Assembly: GCF_002846555.1 (NCBI RefSeq)
Contig: NZ_PJMS01000001.1
Span: 124,001 to 188,000 of the forward strand
Length of the DNA: 64,000 bases
Reading direction: 5' to 3'
Source: Aquimarina sp. MAR_2010_214
Lineage (GTDB): Bacteria > Bacteroidota > Bacteroidia > Flavobacteriales > Flavobacteriaceae
The notes under the pieces were generated by a model. The model was not told the origin of the DNA. It saw only the letters and a list, made by a program, of their open reading frames with translations, and made no database searches. This document shows, piece after piece, positions 37,466-46,184 of the stretch. The position numbers and the translations under genes were made by a program. Positions within the stretch are counted from its first letter, which is position 1; each line of letters starts with the position of its first letter.

Positions 37466-38434
37466 ATGAGCTACTTAAATACCACTCACGATGTGTATAA
37501 AGAAGCGGCATTAACCCCCGATGTAGGTTTATGCTGTACCACTAACCCAATCTGGGAACTACCCGGGCTTAAAATTCCTAAAATTATGCAGGAAATGAAT
37601 TATGGCTGTGGTAGTACGGTAAATGCACGTGATTTGACTAATTCTCCAAAAACCTTATATGTAGGAGTTGGAGGTGGAATGGAATTATTACAATTCTCTT
37701 ATTTTTCTCGTCAAAAAGGTGGTGTTATAGGAATTGATGTTGTTAATGAAATGTTGGAAGCTTCTCGTAAGAATTTTGAAGAAGCCGAAGCTCAAAATGA
37801 CTGGTTTAAAAGTGAGTTCGTTGATCTAAGGTATGGAGATGCTCTTAATCTTCCTGTAGAAGATAACAGTATTGATGTTGCTGCACAAAATTGTTTGTTT
37901 AATATTTTTAAAGCAGATGATCTTCGAAAAGCAATCGAAGAAATGTATCGAGTATTAAAACCACACGGAAGATTGGTTATGAGTGATCCAACTTGTGAGC
38001 AACCGATGAATGATACATTGCGTAATGACGAGCGATTAAGAGCTTTATGTCTAAGTGGAAGTTTACCTATTGCAGAATATGTAAAAGCGTTAACCGATGT
38101 AGGTTTTGGTACTATCGAAATCAGAGCACGTAAACCTTATAGAATTTTGGATCCAAAACATTATGATACTGATGAATTGATCTACATAGAGTCTATAGAA
38201 GTAGCTGCAATCAAAGATCCAATGCCAGAAGATGGCCCCTGTATATTTACAGGAAAAGCAGCGATATACTTTGGAGATGAAGATTATTTTGATGATAAAA
38301 AAGGCCACGTATTACTTAAGAATCAACCAATAGCCATATGTGATAAGACCGCTGGTGCTATAGCAGATTTAAACAGAGATGATATATTTATTAGTGAATC
38401 TACCTACCATTATGATGGAGGTGGATGCTGTTAA
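37466..38434 (+). CDS. arsM: Arsenite S-adenosylmethionine methyltransferase ArsM (arsenosugar type)
   Basis: Methylates trivalent arsenic, giving the dimethylated substrate for ArsS. 322 residues: an N-terminal cysteine block GLCCTTNPIWELPG (Cys23, Cys24) and NYGCGSTVNA (Cys48), a SAM-binding Rossmann core (TLYVGVGGGMELLQFSYFSRQKGGVIGIDVV, DAAQNCLFN-type region with VAAQNCLFNIF), MSDPTCEQP, and a C-terminal YHYDGGGCC tail. The cysteine set fits As(III) binding. Followed by a terminator at 38462. Confidence 0.93.
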   Translation: MSYLNTTHDVYKEAALTPDVGLCCTTNPIWELPGLKIPKIMQEMNYGCGSTVNARDLTNSPKTLYVGVGGGMELLQFSYFSRQKGGVIGIDVVNEMLEASRKNFEEAEAQNDWFKSEFVDLRYGDALNLPVEDNSIDVAAQNCLFNIFKADDLRKAIEEMYRVLKPHGRLVMSDPTCEQPMNDTLRNDERLRALCLSGSLPIAEYVKALTDVGFGTIEIRARKPYRILDPKHYDTDELIYIESIEVAAIKDPMPEDGPCIFTGKAAIYFGDEDYFDDKKGHVLLKNQPIAICDKTAGAIADLNRDDIFISESTYHYDGGGCC

Positions 38435-38461
38435 AAGCGAGGGCTAATTAACTATAACTAG

Positions 38462-38502
38462 AGAAGTCGAAGACAAGTATTTGCCTTCGGCTTCTTTTTT
38501 TG
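38462..38502 (+). terminator. Terminator after arsM
   Basis: A 14-bp stem GAAGTCGAAGACAA / TTGCCTTCGGCTTC (one mismatch, one G-T) with GTAT loop and a T run. The in-frame TTG at 38481 of the transporter reading frame falls inside it, so that frame must start later. Confidence 0.82.
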
Positions 38503-38579
38503 TTTTCTTTCATAAATACTGTAAGGTAGCCCAATACAATACGTCGGATTATGGACAACTAATTCTTAACTGGATACTA

Positions 38580-39698
38580 ATGATATTGATTCTTCTTTTT
38601 ATTGCTGCTTGTTTCTTGGCTTATAGTAATGGTGCAAATGATAATTTTAAAGGCGTTGCCACACTCTTCGGAAGCGGAACTACTAATTACAAAAAAGCAA
38701 TAAACTGGGCTACAATAACAACATTTTCAGGTTCTGTGGCTGCTATCTTTTTAGCTGAAGAATTGGTAAAAAACTTTTCTGGAAAAGGACTGGTTCCTAA
38801 TGAATTAATCCAGATGCCAATTTTTGCAATCTCTATTGCTCTTGGAGCTGCTTTCACTGTGTTTATTGCCACAAGAATAGGAATGCCAATATCAACAACT
38901 CATAGCCTTGTAGGCGCTCTTTTTGGCGCCGGAGTAATGGCCATTGGTACCGAGTTTAATTTTGCAAAACTTGGGAAAACGTTTTTAGTTCCTCTTATTG
39001 TAAGTCCTTTAATGGCAGCTGTATTAAGTTTATTATTATATATCATTTTTAGATATATCAGGAAAAAACTTAATATCACAAAAAACAGTGGTATCTATAT
39101 TGATAAAAAGCAAGAAGCAGAAGCGATAACAGTTTCAGCAAATCATATGAATACAGTTGCTACAGAAACCAAGATTACAGCTTCTATCCACCACACCAAA
39201 GTAGAGACCTATAACGGAAAATTATTAGGTGTTAATTCACAGAAAATATTAGACAGTTTGCATTACCTAAGTGCCGGGATTGTTAGTTTTGCACGTGGAC
39301 TTAACGATACTCCTAAGATTGTAGGGTTACTATTAATCATTAATACTTTGGATATTAAATGGGGAATGATTGCTGTTGCTATAACCATGGCATTAGGAGG
39401 ACTCATAAATGCCAAAAAAGTTGGTGTTATTATGAGTAAAAAAATCACACCTATGAATTCTGGGCAAGGGTTTACCGCTAACATGATTACAGGTTTATTA
39501 GTAACCACAGCAAGTATTCATGGTTTACCTGTTTCTACAACACATGTATCTGTTGGTTCTATATTTGGAATCGGTACTGTAACCAAAAAAGCAAACCCTA
39601 AGATGATTTCTAAAATATTATTATCCTGGGTACTTACTCTTCCGATAGCAGCTATTGCTAGCGGATTATTATTTAAGTTACTTCAAAATATAGTATAA
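38580..39698 (+). CDS. Inorganic phosphate transporter, PiT family
   Basis: A 372-residue multi-spanning permease with both PHO4 signature repeats: CFLAYSNGANDNFKGVATLFGSG near the N-terminus and ISFARGLNDTPKIVGLL in the second half, each with ISTTHSLVGALFG or VSTTHVSVGSIFG. PiT carriers move phosphate and also arsenate. Start ATG 38580 is set by the terminator upstream. Placement inside the ars locus suggests it supplies arsenate or phosphate, but phosphate uptake alone is also possible. Confidence 0.9.
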   Translation: MILILLFIAACFLAYSNGANDNFKGVATLFGSGTTNYKKAINWATITTFSGSVAAIFLAEELVKNFSGKGLVPNELIQMPIFAISIALGAAFTVFIATRIGMPISTTHSLVGALFGAGVMAIGTEFNFAKLGKTFLVPLIVSPLMAAVLSLLLYIIFRYIRKKLNITKNSGIYIDKKQEAEAITVSANHMNTVATETKITASIHHTKVETYNGKLLGVNSQKILDSLHYLSAGIVSFARGLNDTPKIVGLLLIINTLDIKWGMIAVAITMALGGLINAKKVGVIMSKKITPMNSGQGFTANMITGLLVTTASIHGLPVSTTHVSVGSIFGIGTVTKKANPKMISKILLSWVLTLPIAAIASGLLFKLLQNIV

Positions 39699-40683
39699 TT
39701 GAATTTCAAAATTTATGAAGTTTAATTAAATCCTTAAGAGCTTTAAAATCAATAAATTGTTATCTTTAGAAAGCAAATCATTTTAAAGATAAAATATCAT
39801 GGATAGAAGACAATGGCTAAAATCCACTTCGTTGGGAGGGAGTTTTGCATTATTAGGAGGTATAGGTATTACTAATGCCCTGACATTAGAAGAAATCAAC
39901 AAATTCAATCCCAGACCGCTATCAAAACGCATACGATTAAGTTCTAATGAGAATCCTTATGGCCCTTCAGAAAGAGTAAGAAAAGCTATCATAGCTGCTT
40001 TTGATCATAGCTGTCGATATCCATATGCATATGCCGATGAACTAGCCACAATTTTAGCTCAAAAAGAAGGAGTAACCAAAGATCATATTATCATCTGCGG
40101 TGGTTCTACAGAAGGCTTAAAAATCACTGGGCTCACTTTTGCTGCAAATGGAGGAGAAATTATTGCAGGCAAACCCACTTTTCTGGCAATGATGACCTAT
40201 GCCAAGCAATGGGGAGCAGAGGTAAATTGGGTACCAGTTGGTGACGATAAAGGATATGATATGGAAGAGATCGAAAAACGAATTTCTTCAAAAACAAAAC
40301 TAGTTTTTCTTTGTAACCCCAATAATCCAACGTCTACTATTCTCCCTTCAGAAAAACTAATAGATTTTTGTGATGCTATTAGTAATAAGACTATTTTATT
40401 TAGTGATGAAGCTTATTATGATTATATAGAAGATCCTGACTACCCTTCGATGGTCGAACTCGTAAAACAAGAAAAAGATGTCATCGTATCCAGAACATTT
40501 TCAAAAGTATATGGTATGGCAGGTCTTCGTATTGGTTATCTTATTGCAAAACCAGCTTTAGCAAAAAAACTTCGAAGAAATATGGTCGCCTATAGTAATG
40601 TTCCTGCTATTGCTGCAGCTAAAGAAGCACTAAATGACAAGGAGTTTTATAGCTTTAGTCTACAAAAAACCCGGGAAGCAAAA

Positions 40684-40691
40684 GATATGAT
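40684..40691 (+). repeat. Left target-site duplication (8 bp) of the IS1595-family insertion
   Basis: GATATGAT here is repeated at 41745-41752, flanking the insertion. Eight-base duplications are characteristic of IS1595 elements. Confidence 0.93.
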
Positions 40692-40704
40692 GGCTAAGTT
40701 CTAA
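40692..40704 (+). repeat. Left terminal inverted repeat of the IS element
   Basis: GGCTAAGTTCTAA, perfect inverse of 41732-41744. The TAA at its end is the stop that truncates the aminotransferase. Confidence 0.93.
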
Positions 40705-40743
40705 TTAGAATATGTTTTATCTTTACTTTATAAAAACGGAGAA

Positions 40744-41742
40744 ATGATACCAGAAGATTTTAGAGATTTTTTCATTAGTTCATCGGCTTTGGTTCAATCA
40801 GAAATTGTTTCCACATTATTGGAGATCTCTACTGAGGGTTCAGCCCTGATTGATAGCAATCAGAGTAAAGCCATAAGCTGTCCTCATTGTAAGTGCAATA
40901 AAATTAAGGCTAATGGTAAGCTCAAAGGAGTACAGCGCTATGTTTGTAATACTTGTCATAAAAACTTTAGTGAAACTACCGGTAAGTTCTGGTACAACCT
41001 CAAGAAGAAAGACAAAGTTAATCGTTATTTATTCTGTTTACTCTCTGGATATAGTATTCGCAAGAGTGCCAAAGAAACAGGGATTTCTATTCAGACTTCT
41101 TTTGATTGGAGGCACAAATTACTTGTCTCCTTTGGGAGCGTAAGTGTGGATGAATTCCAAGGAATCCTAGAGAGTGATGATCTTTTCTTTGCTTACTCTG
41201 AAAAAGGGAATCGAAATTTGGATCGTCCTGCTAGAAAACGTGGCGCAAAGGCAAGTAAAGCTGGTCTCAGTAATGAAAAAGTAGCTGTGATAGCCAGTTG
41301 TGACCGATCAGGGAACAAAGATTTCAAAGTAGCTACCAGAGGTCGCATTAGTAAAAGTGACTTGGAGACTATATTACAAGGGAAGTTGGCTAAAGTAGAA
41401 ACCCTTTGTAGCGACAGTCACAGAAGCTATACTGCATTTGCAAAAGACAAGAAGGTAGCACACAAAAAATTTAATGCTTCGAAGGGTCAAAGAGCTGTTG
41501 ACAAAATATATCACGTACAAAATGTGAATAATATGGATATGCGTCTAAGGAAATTTATGGAGCCCTTCAATGGAGTGGCAACAAAATACCTTCAGAATTA
41601 TCTGAATTGGTTTTTAGTCTTAGAAAAAATAAAAAATTCAACCAGTAAAATGGCAACCGTAGCAGCTATAGCCTTTGCTTCCAATACTGCCTGGATGGAA
41701 TTTAAAAACATAGTAGTAAATAATATGCTTTTTAGAACTTAG
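40744..41742 (+). CDS. IS1595-family (ISXO2-like) transposase
   Basis: 332-residue transposase with an N-terminal zinc ribbon (CPHC at 46-49 and CNTC at 68-71), a helix-turn-helix (YSIRKSAKETGISIQTSFDWRHKLL) and the ISXO2-like catalytic domain: first acidic residue in ILESDDLFFAY, second in LCSDSHRSYTAF, then NVNNMDMRLRKFMEPFNGVATKYLQNYLNWF, consistent with the DDNK arrangement. The stop lies 2 bp from the element's right end, as expected for a compact IS. Intact frame, so it is probably still active. Confidence 0.94.
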   Translation: MIPEDFRDFFISSSALVQSEIVSTLLEISTEGSALIDSNQSKAISCPHCKCNKIKANGKLKGVQRYVCNTCHKNFSETTGKFWYNLKKKDKVNRYLFCLLSGYSIRKSAKETGISIQTSFDWRHKLLVSFGSVSVDEFQGILESDDLFFAYSEKGNRNLDRPARKRGAKASKAGLSNEKVAVIASCDRSGNKDFKVATRGRISKSDLETILQGKLAKVETLCSDSHRSYTAFAKDKKVAHKKFNASKGQRAVDKIYHVQNVNNMDMRLRKFMEPFNGVATKYLQNYLNWFLVLEKIKNSTSKMATVAAIAFASNTAWMEFKNIVVNNMLFRT

Positions 41743-41752
41743 CCGATATGAT
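41732..41752 (+). repeat. Right terminal inverted repeat (41732-41744) and right target duplication (41745-41752)
   Basis: TTAGAACTTAGCC is the exact reverse complement of the left end; GATATGAT then repeats the left target copy. Together they define the insertion boundary to the base. Confidence 0.93.
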
Positions 41753-42236
41753 TTATAAAACTCTGGATACTTTTAAACTCCCCTATGTAAAATCGCATAC
41801 CAACTTTATCTTCTTCAAGTCTGGAAAAGATATACGCACATTACATAAAGAAGTGTTAGAAAAAGGAGTTTTAATAGGTCGACCATTTCCTCCTTTCTTT
41901 GATTGGTGTAGAATAAGTACAGGAACTATCGAGGAAGTTACTCTATTCACACAAGCATTAGCCAGTCTCTATAAGTAGTTTATACAATATCATTACTGAC
42001 TATATGTAATATTTAAAGTTTCCCTTTTTTTTCAAAGAACCAATTGTACAACGGATTCTTATTCGCATATAGAAAATTAAAACTTCTGATTAACTAATTA
42101 TAAACACATTATAACCAAATTCTATTTTGCAAAGAAGAAAAGTATATCCAGTTTAGTTTTGAGTAGAATCTTCATCTTACTCAGAGTTTTATCCAATAGG
42201 AAATGTATCTTAGTTAAATTAAAAAGTGATCGTCTA

Positions 42237-43148
42237 ATGAAGAGCTTATTTTTTATTGTATTAATTTGTGTATTTGTTGCCTGCGGCGGAAGTAAAAAAG
42301 CTATTCAGAATACTACTCCCGATGAGCACACAACAGCCAAAGAAAAAATAAATTCTCCTAAAATCACTGTTCCAGTAGAGGAAAAAGCACCAGATACAGC
42401 GATTGAAAAAGTAGAACCAGAAGAGGAAGAAGAAGTTGAGGAAGCTGCACAACAACAAAAAGAAACGATTACAACAAAGGAAAATCCAAAAGCCGATATT
42501 CTTGAAGTATTTAACCATCAATCATGGAATGATTTGCTACAGAAACACGTCTCTGATAATGGTACAGTAAACTATATTGGTTTTAAACAAGACCATCTGG
42601 CACTTAAATCTTATTTAGCTGCATTACGTAAAAATATCCCCGCAGAAAACTGGAACAAATCTGATATATTAGCCTATTGGATGAATGTATATAATGCATT
42701 TACTATAAAATTAATCCTCGACAATTATCCTTTAAAAAGCATCAAAGACATTAAGAATCCATGGGATTTGCGTTTTTTTAAACTAGGAAACAAATGGTAT
42801 ACTCTTAATGATGTAGAACATAGAATTTTAAGAAAAATGAGAGATCCCAGAATTCATTTTGGGATCAATTGCGCCTCTATTTCTTGCCCTCAGTTATTAA
42901 ACAAAGCGTTCACTGCTCAAAATGTGGATAGTGAATTAGAAAAATTAGCCATTGACTTCATTAATGATCCAAAACGTAATACAATAACTTCTAATAGTCT
43001 TCAACTTTCTAAAATATTTACCTGGTTTGCAAAAGATTTTAAAACTGAAGGTTCTTTAATTCATTTTTTAAATAAATACTCCAAAATTGCTATTAATACT
43101 AATGCAAAAAAAAGCTTCAAAAAATACAATTGGAGTTTAAATGAATAG
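42237..43148 (+). CDS. DUF547 lipoprotein with acidic linker
   Basis: 303 residues: lipoprotein signal (MKSLFFIVLICVFVACGGS), an acidic Glu-rich linker (residues about 55-85, EEEEEVEEAAQQQ) and a DUF547 domain (FNHQSWNDLLQKHVSDNGTVNYIGFK, LAYWMNVYNAFTIKLILDNYPLKSIKDI, HFGINCASISCPQLL). The paired Cys in NCASISCP are shared by all family members here. ATG 42237 is preferred over an in-frame ATG at 42159, which would put extra residues before the signal peptide. One of three DUF547 genes in a row; the biochemical function of the domain is unknown. Confidence 0.88.
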   Translation: MKSLFFIVLICVFVACGGSKKAIQNTTPDEHTTAKEKINSPKITVPVEEKAPDTAIEKVEPEEEEEVEEAAQQQKETITTKENPKADILEVFNHQSWNDLLQKHVSDNGTVNYIGFKQDHLALKSYLAALRKNIPAENWNKSDILAYWMNVYNAFTIKLILDNYPLKSIKDIKNPWDLRFFKLGNKWYTLNDVEHRILRKMRDPRIHFGINCASISCPQLLNKAFTAQNVDSELEKLAIDFINDPKRNTITSNSLQLSKIFTWFAKDFKTEGSLIHFLNKYSKIAINTNAKKSFKKYNWSLNE

Positions 43149-43432
43149 TAAAATGTTATGGTATTTTATTCATTTCTTACCTGAATTTTTTATTCTGAAA
43201 AAAATTAGAGAAAATAAGTAGTTCATTATGGCTTTTCAAAAAGTTAAAGTTAACCTAAAAAAACTATCTCTAATACTAACCGAAACACTTAATAAACCAC
43301 AAACCCTTTTCATCGTTAAACATTAAAAAACAGTTGTTTATACTTATTTTTCAATCATAATCCTCATGCTTACCCTATATTTTTTATTCTTGGTTATGAA
43401 TTCAAAAATCAACTGAAACTAAATTTTACCTG
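43149..43432 (+). other. AT-rich spacer with no gene
   Basis: No reading frame of note on either strand; only the start of the upstream block shared by the duplicated genes lies at its right end. Confidence 0.6.
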
Positions 43433-43523
43433 TAAGTTCATTTCCTGATTTTCTACTAAAAACATAAATCTTAAAAGAAGAATTAATAAAAATTAAATAA
43501 TAACCATTCTAAAACCTAAAAAC
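43433..43523 (+). repeat. Upstream block, copy 1, of the duplicated DUF547 genes
   Basis: TAAGTTCATT, then CTAAAAACATAAATCTTAAA and TTAATAAAAATTAAATAAT run up to the ATG, matching copy 2 at 44441-44532 with few changes. The match may begin earlier, from a shared TGGTTAT near 43391. Presumably carries the promoter. Confidence 0.8.
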
Positions 43524-44273
43524 ATGAAAGCTCCAAAAATTATATTAGTGCTATTTGCTATACTATCAATAAATCAAATGCAATCACAAAACAGTTTTGA
43601 TCACATCATTTGGGATCAAGCATTATTACTAAATGTATCTGATGATGGAAAAGTAGATTATAACGGATTTATGAGAGACAGCTCTCAATTATACCGATAT
43701 TTTAAACAACTTTCTGAAAATCCACCTCAAGAAAATTGGACAAGAGAAGAGAAATTAGCGTATTGGATCAATGCCTATAATGCATATACCATAAAACTTG
43801 TAATAGATAGTTACCCTTTAAAAAGTATTAAAGATCTTGATGATCCTTGGGGTAAAAAATTCTTCAAAATTGATGGAGTATGGCATAGTTTAGGTGAACT
43901 AGAACATAAAATTTTAAGAAAATTTGGAGATCCCAGAATTCACTTTGCTATCAACTGTGCATCAATTTCTTGCCCTGTGGTATGGAACAGAGCATATACT
44001 GCCGATAACCTTAATACTGCTCTGGATCATCAAACTGAAAAGTTTATTAATGACCCTACCCGAAACACTATTACAAAAGATAAAGTCATAGTTTCGAAAA
44101 TATTTACCTGGTATAAAAAAGACTTTAAAGTAAATGGTGGAAATGTTAAAGATTTTATCAATCGATATGCTTCAATAAAAATTGATAAACAATCAAAAAA
44201 AGGATACAAAGAATATAATTGGAAGCTAAATGAGCATTCAAATGAGTATCCTGCAGCAGTTGTACTAGATTAG
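43524..44273 (+). CDS. DUF547 protein, tandem copy 1
   Basis: 249 residues with a secretion signal (MKAPKIILVLFAILSINQMQSQ), no lipobox, and a DUF547 domain (WDQALLLNVSDDGKVDYNGFM, EKLAYWINAYNAYTIKLVIDSYPLKSIKDLDDPWG, HFAINCASISCPVVWN, SKIFTWYKKDFKVNGG). The next gene is a close paralogue, differing at about 31 of 249 positions by eye. The whole unit including about 90 bp upstream is duplicated. Function unknown; probably periplasmic. Confidence 0.88.
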   Translation: MKAPKIILVLFAILSINQMQSQNSFDHIIWDQALLLNVSDDGKVDYNGFMRDSSQLYRYFKQLSENPPQENWTREEKLAYWINAYNAYTIKLVIDSYPLKSIKDLDDPWGKKFFKIDGVWHSLGELEHKILRKFGDPRIHFAINCASISCPVVWNRAYTADNLNTALDHQTEKFINDPTRNTITKDKVIVSKIFTWYKKDFKVNGGNVKDFINRYASIKIDKQSKKGYKEYNWKLNEHSNEYPAAVVLD

Positions 44274-44440
44274 AAAACAAAAAAGAAATAGGGTAGAGTC
44301 AAAATTAACTGTTGTGAAATAAAACAAATGTATTGTACTTTAAGTTTTATGAAATAAATTGGTTAGACAATGATCTCTTAATATCTGTTTTAATTATACA
44401 ATTGGTTATCTTAAAATCAATAGAATCAGCATTCTATTAG

Positions 44441-44532
44441 TAAGTTCATTCTCTAATTTTCTGCTAAAAACATAAATCTTAAATAGACGAGTTAATAAAA
44501 ATTAAATAATACCTATTCTAAAGTTTAAGAAA
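44441..44532 (+). repeat. Upstream block, copy 2, of the duplicated DUF547 genes
   Basis: Matches 43433-43523 in order and spacing to the ATG. Start-to-start distance of the two genes is 1,009 bp. Confidence 0.8.
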
Positions 44533-45282
44533 ATGAAAGTTCCGAAAATTATATTAATGCTATTTGCTATACTATCAATAAATCAGATGCAATCACAAAC
44601 CAATTTTGATCACACCGTTTGGGATCTACAATTACTGCTAAATGTATCTGAAGACGGAAAAGTAGATTATAATGGATTTATGAACGATAGCTCTCAATTG
44701 TATCGATATTTTAAACAACTTTCTGAAAATCCGCCTCAGGAAAATTGGGCAAGAGAAGAAAAATTAGCGTATTGGATCAATGCCTATAATGCATATACGA
44801 TAAAACTTGTAATAGATAGTTATCCCATAAAAAGTATTAAAGATCTTGACGACCCTTGGGGCAAAAAATTCTTCAAAATTGATGGAATATGGCATAGTTT
44901 AGGCGAGTTAGAACATAAAATCTTAAGAAAATTTGGAGATCCCAGAATTCACTTTGCTATCAACTGTGCGTCAATTTCTTGCCCTAGAATTTGGAATAGA
45001 GCTTATACTGCTAACAATGTAAATAATGCTTTAGACTATCAAACTAAAAAGTTTATTAATGACCCTTCTTTTAACACTATTACAAAAGACAAAGTTATAG
45101 TTTCGAAAATATTTACCTGGTATAAAAAAGATTTTAGAGTAAATGGTGGAAATGTTAAAGATTTTATTAATAGATATTCTGCAATAAAAATTGATAAACA
45201 ATCAAAAAAAGGATACAAAGAATACAATTGGAAGCTAAATGAACAATCCAAAAAGGATCCTGCTGCGATTTCACTAGATTAA
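44533..45282 (+). CDS. DUF547 protein, tandem copy 2
   Basis: 249 residues with the same signal (MKVPKIILMLFAILSINQMQSQ) and domain as the preceding gene, including HFAINCASISCPRIWN. Differences cluster in the N-terminal region, residues around 26-35, and near the C-terminus. Conservation of the cysteine block and of the frame shows both copies are under selection or very recent. Followed by the TIGR04283 transferase gene. Confidence 0.88.
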   Translation: MKVPKIILMLFAILSINQMQSQTNFDHTVWDLQLLLNVSEDGKVDYNGFMNDSSQLYRYFKQLSENPPQENWAREEKLAYWINAYNAYTIKLVIDSYPIKSIKDLDDPWGKKFFKIDGIWHSLGELEHKILRKFGDPRIHFAINCASISCPRIWNRAYTANNVNNALDYQTKKFINDPSFNTITKDKVIVSKIFTWYKKDFRVNGGNVKDFINRYSAIKIDKQSKKGYKEYNWKLNEQSKKDPAAISLD

Positions 45283-45362
45283 GAAACCAAAAAGAAAATA
45301 AAGAAATTTAGGTTGGAGTTTTAAATGAGTAAATTTGCCATATAAATGAATTCATATCAAAA

Positions 45363-46073
45363 TTGAAAATATCTATTATCATCCCCATCTTAAATGAAGC
45401 AGAAACGATTTCTAATTTGGTTTCTCATATAATAAGATACTGTAACGCGAAGGATAACATAAAAGAAATAATCATTGTTGATGGAGGAAGTGATGATGGC
45501 TCTCGGGATGTTGTAAATACTATTATAGAAAATGAAACAATCGCAATTAGGCTTATCATATCAAAAAAAGGTCGTGCCAAACAATTAAATGCAGGTGGTA
45601 ATGTTGCAAAAGGCGATATCCTGTACTTTCTTCATGCAGATTCTTTTCCTCCTCAAGGTTTTGATACCGATATTCTAAAAGAAGTTAAAAAAGGAAATAA
45701 TGCAGGTTGTTTCAGAATGAAGTTTGATTCTAATCATTGGTGGCTACGTTTTCTTGGATGGCTTACACAATTTAGGAGTAAACGATGTCGAGGTGGTGAT
45801 CAAAGCCAATTTATAACAACTTCTCTTTTTGAACAAATTGATGGATATGATGAATCGTTTATAGTATATGAAGATAATGATTTGGTAGATCGTCTTTTTG
45901 CTATAAATCAATTTGTAATCATTCCTAAACATGTAATTACTTCAGCCAGACGATATGAAGAGATTGGTATTTGGCGCTTGCAGTATCACTTTTTGAATAT
46001 TCATATGCGAAGATGGATGGGAGCTTCTTCTGAAGATTTATATCGATATTATAAAGAAAAGGTTGTTTCTTAA
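45363..46073 (+). CDS. TIGR04283-type glycosyltransferase of arsenosugar clusters
   Basis: 236-residue GT2-fold transferase: ISIIIPILNEAETISNLVSHI, EIIIVDGGSDDGSRDVV, GRAKQLNAGGNVAKGDILYFLHADSFPP (DxD-like HAD), and WGDQSQF-type RGGDQSQFI. It belongs to the family named for radical SAM/arsenosugar clusters and pairs with the TIGR04282 enzyme at 35809. The start is TTG at 45363. It ends the + strand ars run, converging on the outer-membrane module. Confidence 0.86.
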   Translation: MKISIIIPILNEAETISNLVSHIIRYCNAKDNIKEIIIVDGGSDDGSRDVVNTIIENETIAIRLIISKKGRAKQLNAGGNVAKGDILYFLHADSFPPQGFDTDILKEVKKGNNAGCFRMKFDSNHWWLRFLGWLTQFRSKRCRGGDQSQFITTSLFEQIDGYDESFIVYEDNDLVDRLFAINQFVIIPKHVITSARRYEEIGIWRLQYHFLNIHMRRWMGASSEDLYRYYKEKVVS

Positions 46074-46184
46074 TCATCATATTACAGAAAATGGCACTTT
46101 TTATAGATAGTTCATTACTTATTGATGGTATGAAATCCACAAAGTTCATCGAAATTTGGTTTATATGTAATTAAAATCAAATTT

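Larger units (their letters stand above)
40692..41744 (+). mobile_element. Complete IS1595-family insertion sequence (1,053 bp)
   Basis: Bounded by perfect 13-bp inverted repeats GGCTAAGTTCTAA (40692-40704) and TTAGAACTTAGCC (41732-41744), with weaker similarity continuing inward. It carries one transposase gene (40744-41742) with a zinc ribbon and ISXO2-like domain, and is flanked by 8-bp target duplications. Ends begin with GG as is usual in this family. No passenger genes. Confidence 0.95.
39799..41978 (+). pseudogene. Tat-exported PLP-dependent aminotransferase (histidinol-phosphate aminotransferase-like), interrupted by an IS1595-family element
   Basis: The 5' part (39799-40691) and 3' part (41753-41978) form one aminotransferase gene split by an insertion. 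Joining 40691 to 41753 (removing the element and one target copy) gives an intact 372-residue frame reading DMIYKTLDTFKLPYVKSH across the junction. The N-terminus carries a Tat signal (MDRRQWLKSTSLGGSFALLGG), with SSNENPYGPSERVRKAI, LCNPNNPTS, the PLP lysine block VSRTFSKVYGMAGLRIGYL, and in the 3' part GRPFPPFFDWCRISTGT (carboxylate-binding Arg). As the DNA stands, translation stops at 40704 inside the insert and lacks the last 75 residues, so the enzyme is probably inactive. No other lesions were seen, so the insertion is recent. Confidence 0.93.

Noticed and set aside
38481..38579. N-terminal extension of the PiT transporter from TTG 38481
   Set aside because: It would start inside the arsM terminator stem; ATG at 38580 gives the normal PiT N-terminus.
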